Positions 8,105-14,845 of a stretch of 14,898 nucleotides of DNA are shown piece by piece. The stretch spans positions 6,246 to 21,143 of the forward strand of contig FR898236.1 of NCBI GenBank assembly GCA_000437375.1, read 5' to 3'. The stretch's first letter is position 1, and each line of letters opens with the position of its first letter. The DNA is from Eubacterium sp. CAG:841 (GTDB lineage Bacteria; Bacillota; Clostridia; Oscillospirales; CAG-272). The notes under the pieces are model-generated. The model saw nothing but the letters and a program-made list of their open reading frames with translations, was not told the origin of the DNA and did not search any database. The translations under genes and the position numbers were made by a program.

Positions 8105-9415
8105 ATGGCGACGAAAAAATATGAAAGCATGCGTATCATGTCCCTTGAAGGCAGTGTGCTGTATAAGAACGAGGGCTTTACCGCCACAAAAGACGGCAAG
8201 CCCGATTCCAAGGCGTTCAGGGGCGTTCTCGATGAGAGCCTTGATACCCTAAAGCTTGCTGAGGTGTACGATCGGCACAAAAGCGAGCTTGCTTACCCTT
8301 ATCTCGACGGCAAGAAGCGATTCTGCCGCGCCGTTGTGTGCCTTTCCTTCAACCGTGCGATCAAGTTGTATGAATCCTACGGCAACCGCTACGTTCTGAA
8401 CGGTTACAGCGTTACCGACGCGGATATGCAGGATCACATCTGCATCAGCACCGTAGGCGGCAAGCCGACGCTGATCGCCATAGACGTATCCTTCCGGGAG
8501 AACAGCGGGTATGCACCTGTGGAAGAACCGATTGCGGAAGGAATCCTCGGCAAGTATTTCAAATATGATTCCGATACGCGCTCATATAAGCGAAGCGACA
8601 AGACTATCCCCACGGATATCAGTTGCCGGGCGATCCGTGAGCATCTCTACACCCATGGCTTCGATATTGACGGCATCCACTATGTCCGCTACAAGCGAAG
8701 CGCGGGAGCAAGCCGCGACGGGCGCTGCCTCTTTATTGCCGAACCGCTGTATGCGGACATGATGGCATGGAGCTCCTGCGACCTCTCTGCCGACACTGCC
8801 TACGATCAGGCTTCCTGGCAGGCGTATATCGCGCTTACGCTCAGCAGCATCGAGCGCACAATCAGGCTTCCCAAGAAATCCATCCTTATTATTCGCGACA
8901 GAATCAGCCGCTTTACCGAAAATGTAATATGCGTTAAGGAAACCGACACGCACGACCTTCGGGCAGAGGAGGAAGAAACCGAGATCGAAAACGTCATCTG
9001 GGACGGCGAGGCTTTGCTGGATGCCGAGATATTCAACGCGAACGGATACGGCATGCACGGTATGATGCTTCTGCGCAACCGTTTCTTCAAGACCTGTGCT
9101 TTCAACACCAACCTGCAGGATTGGTTCTTTGATAACGATATTACGCAGGTAAGCCGGCTTGCAGGCTACACCACGGCGCGCGATATCAAGGACATTAAGC
9201 TGGTCATCACCGAGAGCAGCGTGAAGTACTTCAAATTCATGCCAAAGGATATGCCCTTCGAGCAGAAGTGCAAGCGCTTTCTCGACGCGCTCTACGAAGG
9301 CAATAACAACTCTGTCTTCGGTGTGGTCAAGGCTGACCACGATGCTCCGCTTATGGACGGCATGATGGCGTACACCATAACAAAAGGAGCAAATAATGAA
9401 TTCCGAATTTATTGA
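8105..9415 (+). CDS. Truncated protein resembling two-barrel (YonO/QDE-1-like) RNA polymerases
   Basis: This 436-residue protein starts at an ATG with AAGGAGGTG 6-14 nt upstream. Residues 300-306 read DGEALLD, followed by GMMLLRNRFFKTCAFNTN (lysine K329), then DIKLVITESSVKYFKF (K374, K377). I associate this run with the first double-psi barrel of the single-chain RNA polymerase-like proteins of clostridial mobile elements and SPbeta YonO. That link is from memory and unverified. Members I recall are about twice this length, with a catalytic DxDxD motif in the C-terminal half. No such motif is present here. The similarity I recognise stops near MDGMMAYT (nt 9376), and the last 12 residues read through the ribosome binding site and start of the next gene. 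It is probably a deletion product without polymerase activity, although the frame is otherwise intact. It is clearly G+C-richer than the gene after it. Confidence 0.5.
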   Translation: MATKKYESMRIMSLEGSVLYKNEGFTATKDGKPDSKAFRGVLDESLDTLKLAEVYDRHKSELAYPYLDGKKRFCRAVVCLSFNRAIKLYESYGNRYVLNGYSVTDADMQDHICISTVGGKPTLIAIDVSFRENSGYAPVEEPIAEGILGKYFKYDSDTRSYKRSDKTIPTDISCRAIREHLYTHGFDIDGIHYVRYKRSAGASRDGRCLFIAEPLYADMMAWSSCDLSADTAYDQASWQAYIALTLSSIERTIRLPKKSILIIRDRISRFTENVICVKETDTHDLRAEEEETEIENVIWDGEALLDAEIFNANGYGMHGMMLLRNRFFKTCAFNTNLQDWFFDNDITQVSRLAGYTTARDIKDIKLVITESSVKYFKFMPKDMPFEQKCKRFLDALYEGNNNSVFGVVKADHDAPLMDGMMAYTITKGANNEFRIY

Positions 9416-10235
9416 AAACTTTAAAAAACTGAAGTTTGCATGTGAGCGTGCTCTTTTCTCGCAGGAGGAAAAACGCAAGCAAGATCTTGCTGTTATCGAC
9501 TTTTTACAAGCCGCCCTTCGCAGCAATGAGTTAGAGGGAACCGACGAAATAGGTTTTGCGTATTGGAATATTTCCGACAGTTTTGCTTTGCTGAGGGACA
9601 GTAACAACCTTTACAAAAATCACTGTGAGTTTGCCGACTTTTTGAAGGATAAGCCATCAAAATATCTGTTTTGGCCTGTCAGCGACGCCACGCAACGCTT
9701 TACTCTGGAGCTTGGCGGCTTTGCAGACTTTTGGTGGGACTGTTACAAAAACGCTTTGAGTAAAAATGTAGGTATGAGCGGCATAGGAGCAATCACATTT
9801 GAGTGCCATAACGCGGCGTTGTCGGTGACGCCGGCGGTGAAAACACCTGTTGGTTACCTGGAGCTTGCCAAAAATAATTTCAGATCATTTTTAGAGGCAA
9901 ACGAATCCTCCGACAATTACATTTTTTACGAAACATTGTACTACGCTCTTTGCTTGAAGGCTTTTGGTAGCGCGGAGCGTGACGTATTTGACCTCGGTAT
10001 GCGATTGTTCCCATGGTTGAAGTCAGAAAAGTCGCAAAATGACTTTTTAATCGGCGAATGGAAAATGCTCAATGGACAAAAGTCGAAATACGACATGGCA
10101 AGGGTGGCTATCAACAGAGCGATCAATGCTTTGATTGACACCGAGAGCGGAGAACCCGCAAGAGAACTGTACGGCGAGGCGCGAGCCTACGGGTTGTCTA
10201 AAAACGCATATATCGAGAAAAGGATATTGAGTTAA
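9396..10235 (+). CDS. Unrecognised 279-residue helical protein
   Basis: I do not recognise the family. The ATG at 9396 has AAAAGGAG 7 nt upstream and lies inside the last codons of the preceding gene, so the two are probably cotranscribed. The predicted protein is mostly amphipathic helix, with many aromatics, as in EIGFAYWNISDSF and FADFWWDCYKNAL. It has no signal peptide, membrane segment or obvious nucleotide-binding motif. The spacing of aromatic and Ala positions (for example FYETLYYALCLKAFGSAERD near residue 185) resembles loose TPR-like repeats, weakly recalling the TPR parts of the two XRE regulators in this window. A terminator follows 7 nt after the stop. Base composition is lower in G+C than the preceding gene, suggesting a different origin. 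Confidence 0.7.
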   Translation: MNSEFIENFKKLKFACERALFSQEEKRKQDLAVIDFLQAALRSNELEGTDEIGFAYWNISDSFALLRDSNNLYKNHCEFADFLKDKPSKYLFWPVSDATQRFTLELGGFADFWWDCYKNALSKNVGMSGIGAITFECHNAALSVTPAVKTPVGYLELAKNNFRSFLEANESSDNYIFYETLYYALCLKAFGSAERDVFDLGMRLFPWLKSEKSQNDFLIGEWKMLNGQKSKYDMARVAINRAINALIDTESGEPARELYGEARAYGLSKNAYIEKRILS

Positions 10236-10241
10236 GGTTAC

Positions 10242-10279
10242 AAAAAAGAGTGTCGAGCAATCGGCACTCTTATTTTTTT
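10242..10279 (+). terminator. Rho-independent terminator
   Basis: AGAGTGTCGA (10247-10256), loop GCAA, TCGGCACTCT (10261-10270), with one G-U pair, followed by TATTTTTTT. The A-run before the stem lets it act on the minus strand too. It closes the two-gene unit ending at 10235. Confidence 0.88.
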
Positions 10280-10296
10280 GCAAGGAGGAGTTTTTA

Positions 10297-10737
10297 TTGA
10301 GAAAACAGTACGGAACATTTTACAGTCACAACGCCCGCGACATTCCCGGCGAATATTTTCCGATGCCGAAAAGCATCTTTCGTCTGGGGCTGACCGCGGG
10401 TGAAATTCTCGTTTACACCTATCTGATGTACTGCGAGGACAGAAAAACCTTTCAGTGCCATCCGAGCTATGCCACCATCGGCGAGGCGGTGAACATGAGC
10501 AACAACACGGTGGCAAAACATGTGGAGGGGCTTGTGTGCAAGGGGATGATTACCACCGAGCGCACGACCGTGAAAACGCGTGACGGGCGCACGCACAACG
10601 GGAGCCTGCTCTATACGCTCTGCCCGCTCGCTCCGGTGGAGCAGGCATATTTTGAAAAGCAGATACGGGAGGCATCCGCGCGGCTGAATTTCAAAGCCGC
10701 GCTTGAAAAATACGAAAAGAGGAAAGGAGGCGCGTAA
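10297..10737 (+). CDS. Winged-helix DNA-binding protein (HTH_36 / replication-initiator-like)
   Basis: A 146-residue protein with a winged helix at about residues 33-88: LTAGEILVYTYLMYC, then HPSYATIGEAVNMSNNTVAKHVEGLVCKGMI, the form seen in HTH_36 and plasmid or phage replication-initiator N-domains. The C-terminus is a basic helix. The start is TTG at 10297, chosen because AAGGAGG (10282-10288) sits 8 nt upstream; no suitable ATG is nearby. It lies between a terminator and an excisionase-like gene, whose ATG is 1 nt past this stop, so the two are coupled. In clostridial integrative elements a protein of this kind commonly precedes xis and int; a role in control or initiation of element functions is inferred. 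Confidence 0.8.
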   Translation: MRKQYGTFYSHNARDIPGEYFPMPKSIFRLGLTAGEILVYTYLMYCEDRKTFQCHPSYATIGEAVNMSNNTVAKHVEGLVCKGMITTERTTVKTRDGRTHNGSLLYTLCPLAPVEQAYFEKQIREASARLNFKAALEKYEKRKGGA

Positions 10738-10738
10738 A

Positions 10739-10954
10739 ATGAAGCACTCAATTTACAAAACGCGGGAGGAACTGCCGATGTACTTGACCGTGATGGATGT
10801 GGCAGACTTGCTCGGCATTTCCCGTGCCAGTGCTTATGAGCTGGTGCGGGAGCAGAACTTCCCGAAGCTGAAAATCGTGACGGGACGCATCATCATTCCG
10901 CGGGACAGACTGCTCGAATGGCTCGACGAACAGACACGCTATGACAGGGTCTGA
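10739..10954 (+). CDS. Excisionase-like helix-turn-helix protein (AlpA/HTH_17 type)
   Basis: A 71-residue protein starting at the ATG 1 nt after the previous stop, with AAAGGAGG at 10723-10730. The core YLTVMDVADLLGISRASAYE (from about residue 15) is the HTH_17/MerR-like helix-turn-helix of excisionases. It is followed by LVREQNFPKLKIVTGRIIIP and RDRLLEWLDE, the usual wing and C-terminal helix. Such proteins bend DNA at attachment sites and steer integrase toward excision, or regulate it. The position fits: an integrase lies downstream at 12782, although a minus-strand regulator intervenes. An earlier in-frame ATG at 10703 lies inside the preceding gene and is less likely. Confidence 0.85.
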   Translation: MKHSIYKTREELPMYLTVMDVADLLGISRASAYELVREQNFPKLKIVTGRIIIPRDRLLEWLDEQTRYDRV

Positions 10955-11038
10955 CGGTGTAGCATGAAAAAAGAATAATGCTCTACGCGCGGAAACTTAT
11001 AGTTGGTTTGCCTGCACAAGCTAATTTTTCCACTGGAG

Positions 11039-11070
11039 AGGACCGGCTCAGATGCCGAAGTCCTTTTTTT
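11039..11070 (+). terminator. Rho-independent terminator after the xis-like gene
   Basis: AGGACCGGC (11039-11047) pairs with GCCG-AA-GTCCT (11054-11064) with a two-base bulge, followed by a run of seven T. It is well placed to end the wHTH-xis transcript, and would keep it from reaching the integrase. Confidence 0.75.
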
Positions 11071-11126
11071 CCGTGGCCCACTCTTTGGCTCCCACTGAAG
11101 ATTAAAGCAAGTTGGTCAAGCTAAAA

Positions 11127-11161
11127 GTTTGCAGGAATTTACTTCTTGCAGTGAAGCAAAC
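11127..11161. repeat. Inverted repeat, possible recombinase or Xis binding site
   Basis: GTTTGC (11127-11132) and GCAAAC (11156-11161) flank an inner imperfect palindrome, GCAGGAA / TTCTTGC (11131-11149). The words AATTT, TTGCAGT and GCAAA occur in the same order and orientation as in the direct repeat at 13609, with small spacing differences. That may be a degenerate relative or coincidence. Confidence 0.35.
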
Positions 11162-11172
11162 GGCTTAGCTAT

Positions 11173-11189
11173 GGTGGGGTGGGGTGGGG
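11173..11189 (+). other. G-run cluster (GG-T-GGGG-T-GGGG-T-GGGG)
   Basis: Three G4 tracts and one GG separated by single T, on the plus strand about 78 nt below the 3' end of the minus-strand regulator. A two-layer G-quadruplex is possible. In the regulator transcript it would appear as C-runs. Confidence 0.5.
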
Positions 11190-11266
11190 AGAAAGAGTTT
11201 ATGCAGAGAAACCTGCAAGGAAACTGCAACGCTCCTCCCGCCATCCCTCAATCCATTATAAAACAA

Positions 11267-12382
11267 TCAGACATCCCACTTCCCGGCATAAGCAGACAGC
11301 TCATCCCGAATGGACTTGAAAGCTTCCGTGTCCCGAATGTTGTCAAAAACAGGCTGTCTCATGGAGTTAAGCAGTTCCGCCGCATCGTTGTTTGTCCCGG
11401 TGGTGGCAAAGCTACCTGCCGGCATGTTCCGGAACAACAGCGACGTGTACGGCTCTTTGTTCATGTGCTTTATAAACCGAAGCGCATGCTCCGCCGCGTG
11501 CCGCAGGTGCTCAATCGCCTTTTCGTTGTCGCCCACCTTGGCATAGTACATTGCCTGATTTTTGTGAATATAGTGCAGATGTGTGTCGAAAAAGCCGAAA
11601 TCGCCATTTTCAAACATGAGATGGAGAAACGCAATCTGCTTGTCGCGCAAAGCCGCCCGCATCTCGCTCGTGTAAGCATATTCGCCCGAATCAAGCTTCA
11701 CATTCATGCCGCCGATCGCAACCTCCAGAAACTGCACCAGATCGAATACCTTTCTCTGCGTTTTCTCATAGCGTCTGTCGCCGTCGGTGAGGTCGGGAAG
11801 GAGAAAGTCGCGCGAAATTGCCATGGAAGGCATAGATTCCGCAAGTTCTACGGCTCTTTTGGCGTTTTCACTGTTTTTGTACAGAAAACAGAGAATCTGA
11901 ACGGCGCTGTGGCGCGTGCGGTCCTCGGTGCTGCCCGCAAGAATGGCTTCTCCGAGGTCAATCGCTTCGCTCTTGTATTTTTCGGCAAGCTCTGTGTCTT
12001 TTGCATCCGATGCGGCGCGGTACTGATAAAAGGAAACGTACATGAGGTCCCGCATCATCCGATAGTTGTTCGGATACTGTTTCAGTCCCTGCTCCAAAAT
12101 TTCACGTGCTTCGGCAAAATAGCCACGATCGGAATAGGCGTTTGCCTTTTCGCGGATAGCATCGATGTTTTCGTCCTTCTTGGTGATGTCAACGCCGAGA
12201 AGATAATCGGTCGTAACGCCGAAAAGATTGGCAAGGGGCGGCAGAAGCGAGACGTCGGGCATGCCGGTGTCCGTTTCCCAGCGGCTGACAGCCTGTGCGG
12301 ATACAGAAAGAACCTCCGCAAGTCGCTCTTGTGTCATGTCTGCGTCGCGGCGCAGTTTCTTGATAATCTGACCGAAAGTCAT
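11267..12382 (-). CDS. XRE-family regulator with C-terminal TPR-like repeats (copy 1)
   Basis: A 371-residue protein. Residues 1-65 are a classical XRE helix-turn-helix: IIKKLRRDADMTQERLAEVL, SVSAQAVSRWETDTGMPDVS, LLPPLANLFGVTTDYLLGVD. The rest is tandem helical repeats with TPR spacing, as in YSDRGYFAEAREILEQGL near residues 83-100 and YYAKVGDNEKAIEHLRHAAE near 285-304. This layout is common in Bacillota, often controlling adjacent genes in response to a ligand or peptide bound by the TPR part. GGAGG (12392-12396) lies 9 nt upstream of the ATG, and a promoter with an overlapping palindrome lies further upstream. It sits antisense between the xis-like gene and the integrase, so it may have inserted between them. 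It shares domain order with the regulator at 13772, but sequence identity outside the HTH is low by eye. Confidence 0.88.
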   Translation of the reverse strand: MTFGQIIKKLRRDADMTQERLAEVLSVSAQAVSRWETDTGMPDVSLLPPLANLFGVTTDYLLGVDITKKDENIDAIREKANAYSDRGYFAEAREILEQGLKQYPNNYRMMRDLMYVSFYQYRAASDAKDTELAEKYKSEAIDLGEAILAGSTEDRTRHSAVQILCFLYKNSENAKRAVELAESMPSMAISRDFLLPDLTDGDRRYEKTQRKVFDLVQFLEVAIGGMNVKLDSGEYAYTSEMRAALRDKQIAFLHLMFENGDFGFFDTHLHYIHKNQAMYYAKVGDNEKAIEHLRHAAEHALRFIKHMNKEPYTSLLFRNMPAGSFATTGTNNDAAELLNSMRQPVFDNIRDTEAFKSIRDELSAYAGKWDV

Positions 12383-12404
12383 AGTAGTATACCTCCGAAA
12401 AATT

Positions 12405-12454
12405 CAGCCGGCCGGACTGTACTTTTATTATAGCACGTAAATTTTATTTGTCCA
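12405..12454 (-). promoter_or_regulatory. Promoter of XRE-TPR copy 1 with overlapping palindromic operator
   Basis: On the minus strand: -35 TGGACA (12449-12454), 16 nt spacer, -10 TATAAT (12427-12432). Just past the expected start is CAG-T-CCGGCCGG-CTG (12405-12419 on the plus strand), a palindrome with one extra base. A palindrome at the start site fits autoregulation by the XRE protein (inference). Confidence 0.7.
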
Positions 12455-12781
12455 CCTATCGCTATTTGGGATTTTTACAAGTTGCAATTGATTTTTTCGA
12501 AAAATATCGGAATCGACAGCGCCCAACATGCGGGTAAGCCCTTTGCTTGCCGGGCACAACAAATGTGGTAGGCATTTCAAGTGGATGTCATGAAGTATTC
12601 AAAATATGCCGATCTATCAGTATCGCGGCAGGAATGCATATTGCGTGGACAAACCTGTCCATGGAGGCGATGCCCGCCACCTGCTCCTGCAAGTGTTTTG
12701 GCGTGTGCGCACTTAAGATATTCACTCGAACCTGTGGTATCTTTGCAGTTGGCGAAAAAACTTACGAAAGGAAGAAAAACA
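12455..12781. other. Integrase leader region, gene-free
   Basis: An open frame continues upstream of the integrase from 12581, but it has no ribosome binding site and low-quality composition, so I treat it as leader. It holds an imperfect hairpin (CGGGTAAG / CTTGCCGG, 12531-12553), a perfect TGGACA-AACC-TGTCCA hairpin (12646-12661), and GTGCGCAC near 12705. I see no clear promoter for the integrase. Confidence 0.5.
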
Positions 12782-13591
12782 ATGGCAAAACGAAGACCGC
12801 AAGGTGACGGCATGGTCCGCGGCATCCACATGATGCTTCACGAGGCACTCGACGCGGCGGTGAAGGAACGGCTCATCGTGCGCAATCCCACAAACGGCAC
12901 AACCGTTCCGAAGCCAAATTATCCCGACAAGCAGGTGTTGGACGACGGTCAGCTTGAGAGATTTCTCGGCATGATCGAGGCCTACCCCGATTGGCGGGAT
13001 TTTTTCTACACGGAATGTATGACGGGACTGCGACACCCTTCGGCGGTCTATCATCGGTTTCAGAAGATACTGGAACGCGCAAACTGCAAGCGGGTGCGGT
13101 TTCATGATCTCCGCCATACCTTTGCCACCATGGCACTGGAAAACGGCATGGACATCAAAACGCTGTCTGCCATGATAGGTCATGTCAGCGCGGAAACCAC
13201 GCTCAATATTTATAGCCATATCACCGACACGATGCAACAGCAGGCGGCGGCAAGGATTGACCGCGTAATTGCGGGGGCTGACACGCCCATTCCCGAGCCG
13301 AACGCAACGGACAAGGCAAGTGACAGTGAAGCGGACAATCAGCCGACAGAGCCGAAATTTGAGCCGTATAAGGGCAAGATACGCAAGCCCGGCACGGGTT
13401 GCGTGACGATGATAAACGACCATCTCTATGAGGGCAGGTTCTCACCACGCGTGAACGGCAAACGAATCGCAAAGAACATCTACGCCACCACGCGAGAGGA
13501 GTGCGAGGAAAAGCTCAAGGCACTGATTGCGGAGATGAAGAAGGAGATTGCGGAAATCAAGGCAGGCGAGAAGGCGACAAATAAGGGCTGA
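12782..13591 (+). CDS. Tyrosine recombinase/integrase with two apparent internal deletions
   Basis: I chose the ATG at 12782 because AAAGGAAG lies just upstream and MAKRRPQGDGMVR is a typical start of clostridial element integrases. Length is 269 residues, against roughly 400 or more in relatives I recall. Residues 1-13 match the family start, then MVRGIHMMLHEALDAAVKER jumps to the core-binding domain, so most of the N-terminal domain is gone. TGLR (R84, first catalytic Arg) is followed almost at once by HPSAVYHRFQ and FHDLRH (H108, R111). Only 24 residues separate what normally spans about 100, and the beta-hairpin Lys is missing. GH (H134) and IYSH (Y144, nucleophile) remain. A C-terminal AP2/arm-like DNA-binding domain is intact (GCVTMINDHLYEGRFS, about 206-250). 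Both losses keep the frame. It probably cannot recombine DNA but may still bind it. Confidence 0.82.
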   Translation: MAKRRPQGDGMVRGIHMMLHEALDAAVKERLIVRNPTNGTTVPKPNYPDKQVLDDGQLERFLGMIEAYPDWRDFFYTECMTGLRHPSAVYHRFQKILERANCKRVRFHDLRHTFATMALENGMDIKTLSAMIGHVSAETTLNIYSHITDTMQQQAAARIDRVIAGADTPIPEPNATDKASDSEADNQPTEPKFEPYKGKIRKPGTGCVTMINDHLYEGRFSPRVNGKRIAKNIYATTREECEEKLKALIAEMKKEIAEIKAGEKATNKG

Positions 13592-13609
13592 CCATGACGG
13601 TCAGCCCTT
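13583..13609 (+). terminator. Perfect 11-bp hairpin at the integrase stop codon
   Basis: AAGGGCTGACC (13583-13593), loop ATGAC, GGTCAGCCCTT (13599-13609), with the integrase TGA in the left arm. Only TTTT follows after AAA, so termination may be weak. The right arm abuts the 33-bp direct repeat, and the hairpin could also be part of an attachment site. Confidence 0.65.
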
Positions 13610-13641
13610 AAATTTTGCGTTGCAGTAGGCAAAGAAAAAGC
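13609..13641 (+). repeat. 33-bp direct repeat, copy 2 (possible attachment site at the integrase end)
   Basis: Thirty of 33 bases match the copy at 14843-14875. Shared blocks are TAAATTTTGCG, GCAGTAG and CAAAGAAAAAGC. Mismatches are TT/CC at positions 12-13 and G/T at position 21. It directly follows the integrase hairpin, where attachment sites of integrative elements commonly lie. Confidence 0.8.
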
Positions 13642-13694
13642 GGTCGAAACAACTGCGGGTTGTATATTGCGCCTGAAAATAAACATTGCGGTTC

Positions 13695-13723
13695 TTGATA
13701 TCAATGGTGAAGCATGGTATAAT
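13695..13723 (+). promoter_or_regulatory. Sigma-A promoter of XRE-TPR copy 2
   Basis: TTGATA (13695-13700), 17-nt spacer, TATAAT (13718-13723). The -35 box is part of a perfect palindrome, TTGATATCAA (13695-13704). The expected start is near 13730, leaving a leader of about 42 nt. Confidence 0.85.
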
Positions 13724-13731
13724 GTAGCCAA

Positions 13732-13745
13732 GATAAGCGCTTATC
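13732..13745 (+). promoter_or_regulatory. Perfect 14-bp palindrome at the transcription start (putative operator)
   Basis: GATAAGCGCTTATC is a perfect palindrome starting 8 nt past the -10 box, where a bound repressor would block initiation. The encoded XRE protein is the obvious candidate for binding it (inference). Confidence 0.75.
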
Positions 13746-13771
13746 AATCTAAATGAAAGTGGGAACACAAT

Positions 13772-14845
13772 ATGCAAATAAATTTGAAAGACAAACTGCG
13801 TTCATTGCGCTTACAGAAAAATATCACACAAGAAGCACTTGCCAATCATCTCGGCATTACACCGCAATCGGTCGGAAAATGGGAGCGCGGCGAAGGCTTT
13901 CCCGACATTACACTCTTGCCGCGCATTGCATTTTATTTTGACATAACGGTGGATGAGCTTTTGTGCGTGGATCAGGTAAGAGTGGAAGAAGCAATTGCTG
14001 AATATGAACGGCAAGCCGCCATTTATCAAAAAAACGGTGAGAACGAAAAGAATCTTGAATTATGGGAACGGGCATATGCGGAATTTCCGAACGATAGCCG
14101 CGCGATCGAAGGGTTAATGTTTGCTATAAACAGAGAGGCGATCTATCCGTGTCCAAAGGACAAGGCAGAACGTATTATTTCACTCGGAGAGAAGCTTTTA
14201 CAGAAAACCACGGACGCAAGGCAAAGAGAAAACGCACTTCAGTGCCTTTGTTACACTTATGATGGCATTGACAAGGAAAAAGCTCTTTACTATGCAGATA
14301 TGTGCGGCGGTTTTTATGTGACAAGGGAGGAACTCCGGGCGATTATTTTAGACGGCGAAGATGGGGTTGAGTCGTGCCAAAGCTATATAGATTCTCTGAT
14401 CCACACGGCAGCAATGACTGCTTTGCGTATGACATCAAAAATTTCTTTTTCACATGAGGAAAAAATCGAGGCATTTCGGTTTGCCATTGATATTATGGAG
14501 CGTTTGTATGCAGACGGAAACGTAGGATTTTATGCGTTTGACCTGTCGCATTTTTACTCTATGATAGCTTTTGAGTACGCACAAATGCACGATTCGCAAA
14601 AAACGCTTGACGCTTTGGCAGAGAGCTGTCGCTATGCGGTTATTGAAGCGAATCTGAAAGATATGGATTATACAGCACCTATGGTGAATAGATTGAAGTA
14701 CAAAAAAGCAAATACGACCAAGAATTATAAGGGGAACGCCTGCAATCTCAAATTAAAAGCATTGGAGAACAGACAATTTGATTTTGTCAGAGATGAAGAT
14801 GCGTTTAAGAAACTCATTGTAATGCTGGAACAAAACGCAGAGTAA
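13772..14845 (+). CDS. XRE-family regulator with C-terminal TPR-like repeats (copy 2)
   Basis: A 357-residue protein. Residues 1-68 are an XRE helix-turn-helix: LKDKLRSLRLQKNITQEALA, NHLGITPQSVGKWERGEGFP, DITLLPRIAFYFDITVDELL. The remainder is helical repeats such as YQKNGENEKNLELWERAYAE near residue 87, plus later pairs. It has the same domain order and nearly the same length as the regulator at 11267, on the opposite strand. The ribosome binding site is weak (GTGGGA about 9 nt upstream); an overlapping ATG at 13753 is in another frame. The gene has its own promoter and palindrome. Its TAA stop is the first three bases of a 33-bp repeat that also lies 130 nt upstream of the -10 to start-codon region, so gene plus promoter is bracketed by direct repeats. 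Target genes are unknown; autoregulation is likely. Confidence 0.88.
   Translation: MQINLKDKLRSLRLQKNITQEALANHLGITPQSVGKWERGEGFPDITLLPRIAFYFDITVDELLCVDQVRVEEAIAEYERQAAIYQKNGENEKNLELWERAYAEFPNDSRAIEGLMFAINREAIYPCPKDKAERIISLGEKLLQKTTDARQRENALQCLCYTYDGIDKEKALYYADMCGGFYVTREELRAIILDGEDGVESCQSYIDSLIHTAAMTALRMTSKISFSHEEKIEAFRFAIDIMERLYADGNVGFYAFDLSHFYSMIAFEYAQMHDSQKTLDALAESCRYAVIEANLKDMDYTAPMVNRLKYKKANTTKNYKGNACNLKLKALENRQFDFVRDEDAFKKLIVMLEQNAE

Larger units (their letters stand above)
10955..11266. other. Gene-free stretch between xis-like gene and XRE regulator
   Basis: No gene is supported. It holds an imperfect hairpin (GTAG...CTAC, 10959-10986), the terminator at 11039-11070, an inverted repeat at 11127-11161 and a G-rich run at 11173-11189. 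It is where plus-strand and minus-strand transcription converge. Confidence 0.6.

Noticed and set aside
8007..8140. Plus-frame peptide reading NPQEYLKQVAKHGKVKTSEQ just before and into the polymerase-like gene
   Set aside because: It looks protein-like and could be the 3' relic of a deleted gene, but it has no start, is under 40 codons before the next gene, and I recognise no family.
11129..12433. Plus-strand frame of 434 codons opposite the XRE-TPR regulator
   Set aside because: The minus-strand frame has clear XRE and TPR motifs, a ribosome binding site and a promoter; the plus frame is its antisense shadow.
12581..12781. N-terminal extension of the integrase to the ATG at 12581
   Set aside because: No ribosome binding site there, and the encoded residues are rich in Cys and Pro and unlike integrases. 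The ATG at 12782 has a good site and a typical start.
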